The notes under the pieces are model-generated. The model did not search any database. It was not told the DNA's origin and saw only the letters and a program-made list of their open reading frames with translations. Positions 25,200-33,533 of a stretch of 33,533 nt of DNA are shown here, piece after piece. The stretch covers positions 190,196 to 223,728 of the forward strand of contig LXQE01000029.1 of the NCBI GenBank assembly GCA_003326195.1, read 5' to 3'. The stretch is from Nostoc punctiforme NIES-2108 (lineage in GTDB: Bacteria > Cyanobacteriota > Cyanobacteriia > Cyanobacteriales > Nostocaceae). Position 1 is the first letter of the stretch. Each line of letters starts with the position of its first letter. The position numbers and the translations under genes are program-made.

Positions 25200-28100
25200 A
25201 TGAACAAAACCTTTGCAACTATCGATGGGAATGAAGCTGTCGCCCGTGTTGCTTACAAATTAAATGAAGTGATTGCTATTTATCCTATCACCCCCTCTTC
25301 AGCGATGGGTGAATGGGCAGATGCTTGGTCAGCCGAAGGTCGTCCTAACCTCTGGGGTACTATTCCCAGCGTCGTGCAGATGCAGAGTGAAGGAGGAGCG
25401 GCTGGTGCTGTGCATGGGGCTTTGCAAACAGGTTCCTTGAGTACCACCTTCACGGCATCTCAGGGATTATTGTTGATGATACCCAATTTCTACAAAATTG
25501 CTGGTGAGTTGACTAGTGCCGTGGTTCACGTTGCCGCCCGTTCCCTAGCTACTCATGCTTTATCAATTTTTGGCGACCATAGCGACGTAATGGCAGCTCG
25601 TGCGACTGGTTTCGCCCTGCTGTGTTCGGCTTCGGTGCAGGAAAGTCAAGATTTTGCTCTTATCGCTCATGCTGCTACCCTAGAGACGCGAGTCTCGTTT
25701 ATGCATTTCTTTGACGGTTTCCGCACCTCTCATGAAGTGCAGAAAGTCAAACTGCTTTCAGATGATGATTTGCGATCGCTCATCCACGATAATCTAATAC
25801 TCGCTCACCGCAGCCGCGCCCTCACCCCTGACCGTCCAGTCTTGCGCGGTACTGCCCAAAACCCCGATGTCTACTTCCAAGGACGTGAAGGCGCGAACCC
25901 TTATTACAACGCCTGTCCAGAAATTGTCCAGCGGATCATGGATGAATTTGGAGAACGCACCGGAAGGCATTATAAAATCTATGAATATTACGGTGCTAAA
26001 GATGCCGATCGCGTTATCGTTCTTATGGGTTCAGGCTGTGAAACCGTCCATGAAACAGTAGATTACCTGAACGCCCGTGGTGAAAAACTTGGCGTGGTGA
26101 AAGTGCGACTTTACCGCCCCTTTGATGTCCAAAGGTTTGTTGCAGTATTACCAACTAGTGTACAAGCGATCGCAGTTCTCGATCGCACCAAAGAAGCAGG
26201 TAGCATTGGGGAACCCCTCTACCTTGATGTAGTTACAGCTTTGTATGAAGTATGGGGAGCAGGGGAGAAGTTAGGATTAGATTCCCCTCTGCCTAAAGTT
26301 GTGGGTGGCCGTTACGGTCTTTCATCCAAAGAATTTACTCCAGCAATGGTGAAGGGCATCTTTGACAATCTTGCCCAAGCTAAACCAAAAAATCACTTTA
26401 CGATTGGGATTAATGACGACGTTAGTCATACTTCCTTGAGCTTTGACCCTAGTTTCTCTACAGAATCGGATAATGTTGTCAGGGCAATGTTCTATGGATT
26501 GGGCGCTGATGGCACTGTTGGCGCTAACAAAAACTCCATCAAAATTATTGGTGAAGAAACCGATAATTACGCCCAAGGCTACTTTGTCTTTGACTCCAAA
26601 AAATCTGGCTCAATGACCGTCTCTCACCTACGTTTCGGTAAAGAGCCAATTCGTTCCACCTATCTAATTGACCAAGCTAACTTTATTGGTTGTCATCACT
26701 GGGGATTTCTGGAACGCATAGATATTTTGAAGGCTGCTATTCCTGGGGCGACTTTGCTGCTTAACAGTCCATACAATGCAGATACCGTCTGGGAATATTT
26801 GCCGTTGAAGGTGCAGCAGCAAATTATCGACAAGCATTTGAAGTTATACGTAATCAATGCTAGCCAGGTTGCCCGTGAAAGTGGCATGGGTGGCAGAATT
26901 AACACCATTATGCAAGTATGCTTCTTCGCCTTAGCGGGTGTCTTGCCGCAAGAAGAAGCGATCGCTAAAATCAAACAAGCGATTGAAAAGACTTATGGTA
27001 AAAAAGGCGTAGAAGTTGTCCGCATGAACCTGCAAGCCGTAGACAACACTCTAGACAACTTGCATAAAGTAGATGTCCCCCAAACAATCCACATTCCTAA
27101 CTCCTCACTCCTAACACCTAACTCTCCTCTTAACTCCGCTCCCGAATTTGTGCGAGAAGTTCTAGGCAAAATCATGATTTGGGAAGGTGATGACTTACCT
27201 GTTAGCACACTACCTGTTGATGGCACCTTTCCCGTAGGTACTGCCAAATGGGAAAAACGTAACGTAGCCGAAGAGATACCTGTGTGGGAACCAGATGTCT
27301 GCGTTCAATGTGGTAAGTGCGTTATGGTTTGTCCCCACAGTGCCATCCGCGCCAAGGCTTATCAAGCCGATGAGTTAGTTAATGCACCAGAAACCTTTAA
27401 GTCAACGGGTGCAAAAGATAAAGACTTTGCCAATCAAAAATTTACCATTCAAGTTGCCCCAGAAGATTGCACGGGATGCACTATTTGTGTAAATATTTGC
27501 CCTGCTAAAAATAAATCTGAGCCATCGCTGAAAGCGATTAACATGGCAAGGCAGTTGCCATTGCAAGAACAAGAGCGAAAAAACTGGGATTTCTTTTTGA
27601 GTTTACCTAATCCCGACAGGCGATCGCTAAAATTAAACCAGATTCGCCAACAACAACTACAAGAACCTTTATTTGAATTCTCTGGTGCTTGTGCAGGTTG
27701 TGGTGAAACACCTTATCTAAAATTATTAACACAATTGTTTGGCGATCGCGCCGTCATCGCCAATGCTACAGGTTGTTCCTCAATTTATGGTGGCAATCTT
27801 CCCACCACTCCTTGGACAACCAACGCCCAAGGACGCGGTCCCGCATGGTCTAATAATCTATTTGAAGATAACGCCGAATTCGGTTTTGGCTTTCGCCTCT
27901 CCCTTGATAAACAAGCTGAGTTTGCAGCAGAATTGTTGCAACAATTGGGGAGTGAAATAGATGAAAACCTTGTCTACTCCATCCTGAAAGCTGAACAAAA
28001 ATCCGAAGCTGACATTTGGGAACAGCGCGAAAGAATAGAACTGTTGCAGCAGAAGTTAGATGAAATCGTAACTTTCGATCCTAATCTAAAATCTAAAATC

Positions 28101-28787
28101 CAAACTCTCAAATCCCTTGCAGATTACTTGGTGAGAAAAAGCGTCTGGATTGTTGGCGGTGACGGTTGGGCTTATGATATTGACTTTGGCGGTATCGATC
28201 ATGTAATTGCTAGTGGTCGCGATGTCAACATCTTGGTGATGGATACAGAAGTGTATTCTAATACAGGCGGTCAATCTTCCAAAGCTACGCCACGAGCCGC
28301 AGTTGCAAAATATGCCGCCAGTGGTAAGCCAGCACCAAAAAAAGACTTAGGGATGATTGCCATGACCTACGGAAATGTCTACGTAGCGAGTGTAGCTCTT
28401 GGTGCTAGAGATGAACATACCCTGAAAGCATTTTTGGAAGCAGAAGCTTATGATGGCCCATCAATAATTATTGCTTACAGCCATTGCATCGCCCACGGCA
28501 TTAATATGACCACAGGGATGAATCATCAGAAAACTCTGGTAGAATCAGGTCGTTGGTTGCTATATCGGCATAATCCAGAGTTGCTTAACCAGGGTAAAAA
28601 TCCTTTGCAATTAGATATGCGATCGCCTACGCAATCTGTAGAACATTCGATGTATCAAGAAAATCGCTTCAAAATGCTTACCAAGAGCAAACCCGACGTA
28701 GCCAAGCACTTGTTAGAACAAGCGCAAACTGAGGTAGATGCCCGTTGGCAGATGTACCAATATCTGGCAAAGCGCGATACTTTCTGA
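25200..28787 (+). CDS. nifJ: Pyruvate:ferredoxin (flavodoxin) oxidoreductase
   Basis: A 1195-residue homodimeric iron-sulfur/thiamine-PP enzyme, length normal for NifJ/PFOR. It oxidises pyruvate to acetyl-CoA and CO2, reducing ferredoxin or flavodoxin in anaerobic or nitrogen-fixing metabolism. Domains in order: pyrimidine-binding (IYPITPSSAMGEW near the start), the CoA-proximal and linker domains, then an 8-Fe ferredoxin domain with Cys701/704/707/711 and Cys757/760/763/767, the C-A-G-C motif (831/834) for the third cluster, and the TPP-binding part with GGDGWAYDIDFGGIDHV (about 985-1001). The frame opens at 25167, but MNKTFATIDGNEAV at 25200 is the family N-terminus. Two stretches of low-complexity sequence (27094-27138 and 28082-28114) look like repeats absorbed into linkers. 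Confidence 0.97.
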   Translation: MNKTFATIDGNEAVARVAYKLNEVIAIYPITPSSAMGEWADAWSAEGRPNLWGTIPSVVQMQSEGGAAGAVHGALQTGSLSTTFTASQGLLLMIPNFYKIAGELTSAVVHVAARSLATHALSIFGDHSDVMAARATGFALLCSASVQESQDFALIAHAATLETRVSFMHFFDGFRTSHEVQKVKLLSDDDLRSLIHDNLILAHRSRALTPDRPVLRGTAQNPDVYFQGREGANPYYNACPEIVQRIMDEFGERTGRHYKIYEYYGAKDADRVIVLMGSGCETVHETVDYLNARGEKLGVVKVRLYRPFDVQRFVAVLPTSVQAIAVLDRTKEAGSIGEPLYLDVVTALYEVWGAGEKLGLDSPLPKVVGGRYGLSSKEFTPAMVKGIFDNLAQAKPKNHFTIGINDDVSHTSLSFDPSFSTESDNVVRAMFYGLGADGTVGANKNSIKIIGEETDNYAQGYFVFDSKKSGSMTVSHLRFGKEPIRSTYLIDQANFIGCHHWGFLERIDILKAAIPGATLLLNSPYNADTVWEYLPLKVQQQIIDKHLKLYVINASQVARESGMGGRINTIMQVCFFALAGVLPQEEAIAKIKQAIEKTYGKKGVEVVRMNLQAVDNTLDNLHKVDVPQTIHIPNSSLLTPNSPLNSAPEFVREVLGKIMIWEGDDLPVSTLPVDGTFPVGTAKWEKRNVAEEIPVWEPDVCVQCGKCVMVCPHSAIRAKAYQADELVNAPETFKSTGAKDKDFANQKFTIQVAPEDCTGCTICVNICPAKNKSEPSLKAINMARQLPLQEQERKNWDFFLSLPNPDRRSLKLNQIRQQQLQEPLFEFSGACAGCGETPYLKLLTQLFGDRAVIANATGCSSIYGGNLPTTPWTTNAQGRGPAWSNNLFEDNAEFGFGFRLSLDKQAEFAAELLQQLGSEIDENLVYSILKAEQKSEADIWEQRERIELLQQKLDEIVTFDPNLKSKIQTLKSLADYLVRKSVWIVGGDGWAYDIDFGGIDHVIASGRDVNILVMDTEVYSNTGGQSSKATPRAAVAKYAASGKPAPKKDLGMIAMTYGNVYVASVALGARDEHTLKAFLEAEAYDGPSIIIAYSHCIAHGINMTTGMNHQKTLVESGRWLLYRHNPELLNQGKNPLQLDMRSPTQSVEHSMYQENRFKMLTKSKPDVAKHLLEQAQTEVDARWQMYQYLAKRDTF
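27094..27138 (+). repeat. CTAACTCCT-type short repeats inside nifJ
   Basis: The bases run as degenerate copies of CCTAACTCCT (CCTAACTCC, TCACTCCTAACA, CCTAACTCTCCTC, TTAACTCC). They encode NSSLLTPNSPLNS, which does not resemble the well-conserved flanking PFOR sequence. The stretch falls between the CoA-side domain and the ferredoxin domain, a place where a linker can vary. Such short tandem repeats are usual in the spacers of this group and rare in coding DNA. Confidence 0.6.
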
Positions 28788-29797
28788 ACATCAGCCCTAG
28801 TTTTAGTTATAAAAATTGCGACTTTGGTAACTCAAGTTGCAATTTTTGTAACAAAAAATAGAAATTTAGTTACAAAATAATCATTTTGGTTAGTAAAGTA
28901 ATTCTTTTTGTAACAAACATTATAATTTTCATCATAAAATTACCATTTTAGTTAGTAAAATCATTATTTTTGTTACTAACATCAAAATTTTCGTTACAAA
29001 ATAACCATTTTGGTTAGTAAAATCATTATTTTCCTTACTAACGCTGTAATTTAAGTTGTGTTGAACCCAAGTTTTAGCCAATAAACGCGCAAATGTTGAA
29101 TTTCCTTCCTCAAGATAATCTGTAAGAAGATTGCAATATCGACTACAGGCTACGCCTAAGTAAAAACTTTATATACCACTTCCTAAAATTCATTCTAACT
29201 TTATCAAAATTACACTTAGCCTATTGACAATGCTTATATATTCATTAGAGTATTTAAGTGATTTAACAGTTATTAAAGTATTAAAGTAATTTTTGCTTAC
29301 AAAATTAAATCGTTTGACTAGCTGATATCAAAGACCGCTATCAATAGAATTTATAACTGTAAGCTTGTAATTCGTGATTAAACTTCCTAATTATGAATTA
29401 CGAATTATTCAATTCCCCCTATTGGTTGGATGTGGCAGGAAAAGAGTATCACAGAGGATAAACAGGGGGATATTAATAGAGTTGTAGCCAATTAGAAAAT
29501 ATCTGGTGCGTAGACGTAGCCCGTCGTAGACATCGCACAATCTATAATGCAGTCACAAATTGGCAATGTAATGCCAGTGGGGGAGAGGTGAAGAAAGCAA
29601 ATTGTATTAGGATTTTTTACAAGAATTTCGAGCAGCTTGTTACTCAGTCTTCTAGTACGCCACGGCGTAAATAGAGCAATTATTTAAAATCCCTAAAAAA
29701 CCCATTCCATAATACTTTTGACTTCCGCTTTGCGGCACTAGTGTCTTCGATCGTGACTAACAAAAAATAACTCATAAAAACTAACACTGAAGAAATG
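28788..29797. other. 1-kb intergenic region with repeat array and repeat debris
   Basis: The first quarter is the 20-21-bp array (28806-29054). Further on are an inverted repeat TAATTCGTGATT (29368-29379) / AATTACGAATTA (29396-29407) with a G-U position, a palindromic remnant GCGTAGACGTAGCCCGTCGT (29516-29535) followed by AGACATCGC, and small palindromes such as CCGCTTTGCGG (29727-29737). These resemble extragenic repeats dispersed in Nostoc-type genomes. No gene is supported. The promoter of the FG-GAP gene must lie in the last part. Confidence 0.55.
28806..29054. repeat. Array of twelve 20-21-bp A/T-rich tandem repeats
   Basis: Starting 19 bp after the nifJ stop, twelve monomers lie head to tail: lengths 21,21,21,20,21,21,20,21,21,20,21,21. 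The consensus is approximately GTTAsnAAAATnATnATTTT, with a final variable base. Three monomers form a 62-bp higher-order unit that is better conserved: units from 28869, 28931 and 28993 align without gaps. Neighbouring monomers GTTAGTAA and TTACTAAC form inverted repeats. The period is two turns of B-DNA with A- and T-runs in each turn, so the array should be intrinsically curved. It has no reading frame and no unique spacers, so it is not a CRISPR array. Confidence 0.85.
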
Positions 29798-32614
29798 ATG
29801 GCAAATTCAACTTTTAACTTTTCGGATCTCAATGGCACTAACGGCTTTGCCATCAACGGCATCAATGAAGGTGACTACTTAGGCTACTCTGTCAGCAGTG
29901 CGGGAGACATCAACGGCGACGGTTTTGACGATCTGACTATTGGGGCACCAGACGCTTCACCCAACGGCAACTATTCAGGAAAGAGCTACGTAGTGTTTGG
30001 TAGACAGGGGGGTTTTGATGGTCAACTAAACGTCTCCACCCTTAACGGCACTAATGGCTTTGCCATCAACGGCATCAACCCAAATGACTACCTAGGCAAT
30101 CCTGTCAGCAGTGCGGGAGACATCAACGGTGACGGTCTTGACGACCTGATTATAATGGCAAAGGGTGCCTCCCCCAACGGGCCGAACTCAGGGCAAAGCT
30201 ACGTAGTTTTTGGCAGCAAGGAAGATTTTAGTGCCAGCTTTGATCTCTCCACCCTCAACGGTCTTAACGGCTTTACCATCAATGGTATCAATCCAGGTTT
30301 TTTGTCATCATCAGGCAAGTCCGTCAGCAGTGCAGGAGACATTAACGGCGATGGTCTTGACGACCTGATTGTTGGGGCACCACCGCCAGCTTCTTCTCCC
30401 AATGGCTACTTTTCAGGGCAGAGTTACGTGGTGTTTGGCAGCAAAAAAGATTTTAGTGCCAGCTTTGACCTTTCCAACCTCAACGGTACTAACGGCTTTA
30501 TCATCAACGGCATCGATTTAGGCTACTCTGTCAGCGGTGCGGGAGACATCAACGGCGATGGCATTGACGACCTAATTATGACGTCAAGAGGTAGCGACGC
30601 CAACGGCCGCTTCTTAGGGACGAGCTACGTAGTATTTGGCAGCAAGTCCGATTTTAGTGGCAGCCTTGACCTCTCCACCCTCAACGGTACTAACGGTTTT
30701 GTGATTAACGGCATCGACTCAGGTATCTCTGTTAGCAGTGCGGGAGACATGAATGGTGACGGCATCGACGACCTGATTATCGGGGCCTATGATATATCCT
30801 CCTCCAAGACCTTCTCAGGGCAGAGCTACGTGGTGTTTGGCAGTAAGTCTGGTTTTGATACCCAACTCAACTTCTCTGACCTGAATGGTACTAATGGTTT
30901 TACCATCAACGGCGTCAATGAGGGCGATCAATTAGGCATCTCTGTCAGCAGTGCCGGAGACGTTAATGGCGACGGTATCGACGATGTGATTATCGGGTCA
31001 AATAGTGCAGGTCAGAGCTACGTGGTATTTGGCAGTAAGTCTGGTTTTGCTGCCAGTTTTGATCTTTCCAGCCTCAACGGCACTAACGGCTTTGTCATTA
31101 AAAGCATTAATCAAGATTTCTACTCACCAAGCAGGTCTGTCAGCGGTGCGGGAGACATCAACGGCGATGGTCTTGACGATCTGATTATCGGGGGGCGAGG
31201 AGGTTACGGTTATACGGTGTTTGGCAACAGCGCTCCTGTCCTCGACCTGAACGGCAACTCTTCAGGAATTAATTTTAGCACCACTTTTAGCGGCACTCCG
31301 GTCTCCATTGTCGATCCTAACTTCACCCTGAGCGATAACAACACTACCCTAGCTGGTGCTACCATTACCATTACCAATCTCTTAAATGGCGCAGCCGAAA
31401 GTCTCAATGCCACTGCCATTGGTAACATCACCTCTACCTACAACATCACCACAGGTACTCTTACCCTGAACGGCAATGATACCATTGCCAATTACCGACA
31501 AGTTCTCAACAGCCTTACTTACAACAATACTGCTGCCACTACTGTTAACACCATAATTGAGTTTGTCATTGATGACGGGCAAGGTTTCAGTAACACCAGT
31601 GCAGTGGCAATAACTAGCTTGGGTGGCCAGAAATTCATCACCGGAACTCCTGGTGCAGATATTCTCATCGGTACACCCAACAATAACATCATTGAGGGAT
31701 TGGGTGGTCAAGATAGATTTATCTTTAACCCTGGCGATGGCATCGACATTATCACCGACTTTAGCGGTGTAGGCAAAGGTTCAAAAGCTTTACCAGCAGT
31801 AATTCCTCAAGTGGACACATTGGAATTTACAGGTAGTGGATTGACTGCTAAGAATCTGCAATTAACTCAAAATAGTAACAATCTAGAAGTCACTTTTGAA
31901 GATACAATCAATACCAAAGTCATCCTGGAAAACTTTCAATTAGAAAACCTGGATAATTTACCAGCGTCAAATAGCAGAACTGCTATAGGCAATATCCTGT
32001 TTGATGGACAGACTAACATAGCTGACAGTTTCGATGTCTTCGATGCTAACTCCACTCAAACTAACTTATTTAACAAAAACACAGTGACTTTCCTCAATGA
32101 CCTTAACAATAACATCACAGGTTTTGACAACTCCGATGATGTGATTAATGGTCAGGGAGGTGATGACATCATCGATGGTAAGAGTGGCAACGATTATCTA
32201 CGTGGTGGCGCTGGCAATGATACCCTCATTGGTAGTGCAGGTAATGATACTCTCGTTGGCTGTGCTGGTGCTGATATATTCCTTTACAGCACTAATGCTG
32301 CTTTTAACGGCTCTGCAATTGGTGTAGATACCATTAGTGACTTTAACAGATCCCAAGGTGACAAGATTTTACTGGATAAAACTACCTTTGGTGCGATCGC
32401 TTCTACTGCCGGAACAGGTTTTAGTAACAAGAGTGATTTTAAAATCACAACTTCAGCCGGGACTAGCACAGCAAAAATTGTGTATGACGCTGTGAGTGGG
32501 CAATTGTTCTACAACCAAAATGGCAGCGCGGCTGGTTTTGGCAGTGGTGGTTTATTTGCAACTCTAACTGATGCGCCAACTCTCACCGAATCTGATTTTG
32601 TCTTGCAAGCATAG
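29798..32614 (+). CDS. FG-GAP (integrin-alpha-like) beta-propeller protein with RTX C-terminus
   Basis: A 938-residue secreted-type protein. Residues 1 to about 475 hold seven repeats of 62-73 residues, each starting LNGTNGF.INGI, then S.SAGDINGDG.DDLIIGA, SG.SYVVFGSK. D-x-N-G-D-G-x-D-D is the calcium loop of FG-GAP repeats, and seven blades make a closed propeller. Residues about 480-605 form an Ig/cadherin-like segment (ITITNLLNG...FVIDDGQGFSN). Two RTX calcium-binding stretches follow: GTPGADILIGTPNNNIIEG near 615 and NGQGGDDIIDG.SGNDYLRGGAGNDTL near 784-825. The C-terminal FNRSQGDKILLDK...LTESDFVLQA resembles type I secretion targeting. There is no N-terminal signal. The second ATG (29798) matches the start of the downstream paralogue. 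Likely an extracellular adhesion or matrix protein. Confidence 0.9.
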   Translation: MANSTFNFSDLNGTNGFAINGINEGDYLGYSVSSAGDINGDGFDDLTIGAPDASPNGNYSGKSYVVFGRQGGFDGQLNVSTLNGTNGFAINGINPNDYLGNPVSSAGDINGDGLDDLIIMAKGASPNGPNSGQSYVVFGSKEDFSASFDLSTLNGLNGFTINGINPGFLSSSGKSVSSAGDINGDGLDDLIVGAPPPASSPNGYFSGQSYVVFGSKKDFSASFDLSNLNGTNGFIINGIDLGYSVSGAGDINGDGIDDLIMTSRGSDANGRFLGTSYVVFGSKSDFSGSLDLSTLNGTNGFVINGIDSGISVSSAGDMNGDGIDDLIIGAYDISSSKTFSGQSYVVFGSKSGFDTQLNFSDLNGTNGFTINGVNEGDQLGISVSSAGDVNGDGIDDVIIGSNSAGQSYVVFGSKSGFAASFDLSSLNGTNGFVIKSINQDFYSPSRSVSGAGDINGDGLDDLIIGGRGGYGYTVFGNSAPVLDLNGNSSGINFSTTFSGTPVSIVDPNFTLSDNNTTLAGATITITNLLNGAAESLNATAIGNITSTYNITTGTLTLNGNDTIANYRQVLNSLTYNNTAATTVNTIIEFVIDDGQGFSNTSAVAITSLGGQKFITGTPGADILIGTPNNNIIEGLGGQDRFIFNPGDGIDIITDFSGVGKGSKALPAVIPQVDTLEFTGSGLTAKNLQLTQNSNNLEVTFEDTINTKVILENFQLENLDNLPASNSRTAIGNILFDGQTNIADSFDVFDANSTQTNLFNKNTVTFLNDLNNNITGFDNSDDVINGQGGDDIIDGKSGNDYLRGGAGNDTLIGSAGNDTLVGCAGADIFLYSTNAAFNGSAIGVDTISDFNRSQGDKILLDKTTFGAIASTAGTGFSNKSDFKITTSAGTSTAKIVYDAVSGQLFYNQNGSAAGFGSGGLFATLTDAPTLTESDFVLQA

Positions 32615-32631
32615 TTTGCCCAAAACATAGG

Positions 32632-32649
32632 TGTTCCAAGCTTGGAACA
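32632..32649. terminator. 18-bp perfect palindrome between the FG-GAP genes
   Basis: TGTTCCAAGCTTGGAACA reads the same on both strands and lies 17 bp after the stop of the first FG-GAP gene. The lack of a loop or T-run makes it a poor classical terminator. An operator for the downstream gene or a recombination remnant is also possible. Confidence 0.45.
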
Positions 32650-32735
32650 GCAAACGGCGAGTTCAGATTTGTACCACTGTGGCAACCCCTGTTGATTGTT
32701 GAAATTTTTAATTGTACAAACAAAGGGACGAACTC

Positions 32736-33533
32736 ATGGCAAATTCAACTTTTAACCTTTTGAATCTCAACGCCACTCAGGGCTTTGCTATTAACGAAAT
32801 CAATAGAGGCGACAGTACGCGTAGTTCTGTCAGCAATGCGGGAGACATCAACAGCGACGGCATCGACGATGTGATTATCGGGGCATTCCTTGCCTCCCCC
32901 AACGACTTATACAATTCAGGGCAGAGCTACGTGGTGTTTGGCAGCAAAGGCGGTTTTGATGCCGAATTTAGCCTCTCCTCCCTCAATGGCACTAATGGCT
33001 TTACTATCAACGGCATCAATGAAGGTGACTTCTTAGGCTCTGTCAGTAATGCAGGAGACATCAACGGTGACGGCATCGACGATGTGATTATTGGGGCATT
33101 TAGAGCCTCGCCCAACGGTTCCTATTCAGGGCAAAGCTATGTGGTATTTGGCAGCAAGAACGATTTTGATGCCCAATTTAATCTTTCCACCCTCAACGGC
33201 ACTAATGGCTTTACTATCAACGGCATCAATGAAGGTGACCGTTTAGGCTTGTCTCTCAGCAGTGCGGGAGACATCAACGGTGACGGCATCGACGACCTGA
33301 TTATCGGGGCACCAAGTGCCGACCCTAACGTTTCCTATTCAGGACAGAGCTACGTGGTGTTTGGTAGCAAAGACGGTTTTGATGCCCAATTCAACCTCTC
33401 TACCCTCAACGGTACTAATGGTTTTGCCATCAACGGCATCAATGAAAATGACACTTCAGGTAGTACTGTAAGCAGTGCAGGAGACATCAACGGTGACGGC
33501 ATCGACGACCTAATTATCGGGGCACCTGATGCC
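32736..33533 (+). CDS. Second FG-GAP beta-propeller protein, 5' part
   Basis: The frame from ATG 32736 stays open for all 266 codons to the end of the window, so the gene is cut off. It opens MANSTFNLLNLNATQGFAIN, the same N-terminus as the upstream gene, followed by three full repeats and most of a fourth (GDINSDGIDDVIIGA, GDINGDGIDDVIIGA, GDINGDGIDDLIIGA twice). The first repeat has diverged most, with an S in its calcium loop (NSDG). The repeats agree with those of the upstream gene at the DNA level over runs such as GCGGGAGACATCAACGG. An AAAGGGACG stretch lies about ten bases before the ATG. Clearly a tandem duplicate; whether it too ends in RTX repeats is not visible. Confidence 0.9.
   Translation, partial: MANSTFNLLNLNATQGFAINEINRGDSTRSSVSNAGDINSDGIDDVIIGAFLASPNDLYNSGQSYVVFGSKGGFDAEFSLSSLNGTNGFTINGINEGDFLGSVSNAGDINGDGIDDVIIGAFRASPNGSYSGQSYVVFGSKNDFDAQFNLSTLNGTNGFTINGINEGDRLGLSLSSAGDINGDGIDDLIIGAPSADPNVSYSGQSYVVFGSKDGFDAQFNLSTLNGTNGFAINGINENDTSGSTVSSAGDINGDGIDDLIIGAPDA

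Noticed and set aside
26322..27247. Several minus-strand frames of 84-92 residues inside nifJ
   Set aside because: They are shadows of a long conserved gene; no start signals or domains were seen.
28806..29054. Tandem array considered as CRISPR
   Set aside because: The 20-21-bp units are contiguous, with no unique spacers, and no cas gene is in the window.
30199..32469. Minus-strand frames opposite the FG-GAP gene
   Set aside because: They arise from the biased, repeated codons of the real gene and have no independent support.
29798..33533. DNA repeats of about 190-220 bp considered as a non-coding satellite
   Set aside because: They keep one reading frame throughout and match the FG-GAP protein repeat exactly.

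Overview
The window comes from a cyanobacterium, most likely a filamentous heterocyst-forming type (Nostoc/Anabaena group). This is inferred from the many copies of the HIP1 octamer GCGATCGC, from small tandem 7-mer and palindromic repeats between genes, and from protein families typical of that group (group-2 sigma factor, NifJ, a Wzc-like protein with Wzx/Wzy, FG-GAP/RTX secreted proteins). No tRNA, rRNA, CRISPR array, intact insertion sequence or prophage was seen.

Positions 1-8.6 kb hold housekeeping and accessory genes. They are the end of lpdA (E3 of 2-oxoacid dehydrogenases), trpC, a small conserved cyanobacterial protein and a beta-carbonic anhydrase. On the minus strand follow a 52-residue Pmp3-type membrane peptide, an eIF1/SUI1-type factor, a ureidoglycolate lyase-family protein, a group-2 sigma-70 factor, a deaminase-only RibD-like protein and a small secreted protein.

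Positions 9.7-22.2 kb form one plus-strand exopolysaccharide locus of ten genes: a Wzc-like chain-length/tyrosine-kinase protein, a GT2, a Wzx-like flippase, a GT-A type transferase, a Wzy-like polymerase, a GT4, an unclassified GT-A-like protein, a GT2, a second GT4-like protein and a WecG/TagA-type transferase. Together they would assemble a repeat unit on undecaprenyl-PP, flip it and polymerise it. The initiating phosphoglycosyltransferase and the outer-membrane export protein are not in the window. The locus is preceded by a 1.15-kb leader without genes and is poor in HIP1 sites. A Tat-exported GH10 glycoside hydrolase converges on it from the minus strand.

Positions 23.9-28.8 kb hold a GAP-family membrane protein (minus) and a full-length pyruvate:ferredoxin oxidoreductase (nifJ, plus). 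Directly after nifJ lies a 249-bp array of twelve 20-21-bp A/T-rich repeats. The last 3.7 kb hold two tandem genes for FG-GAP (integrin-alpha-like) beta-propeller proteins. The first is complete, with seven blades, an Ig-like segment and a C-terminal RTX region. The second runs off the end of the window.

The points most worth a second look are the phased repeat array, the recombining FG-GAP gene pair, the polysaccharide locus with its adjacent GH10 enzyme, and palindromic elements that sit between, and perhaps inside, genes.
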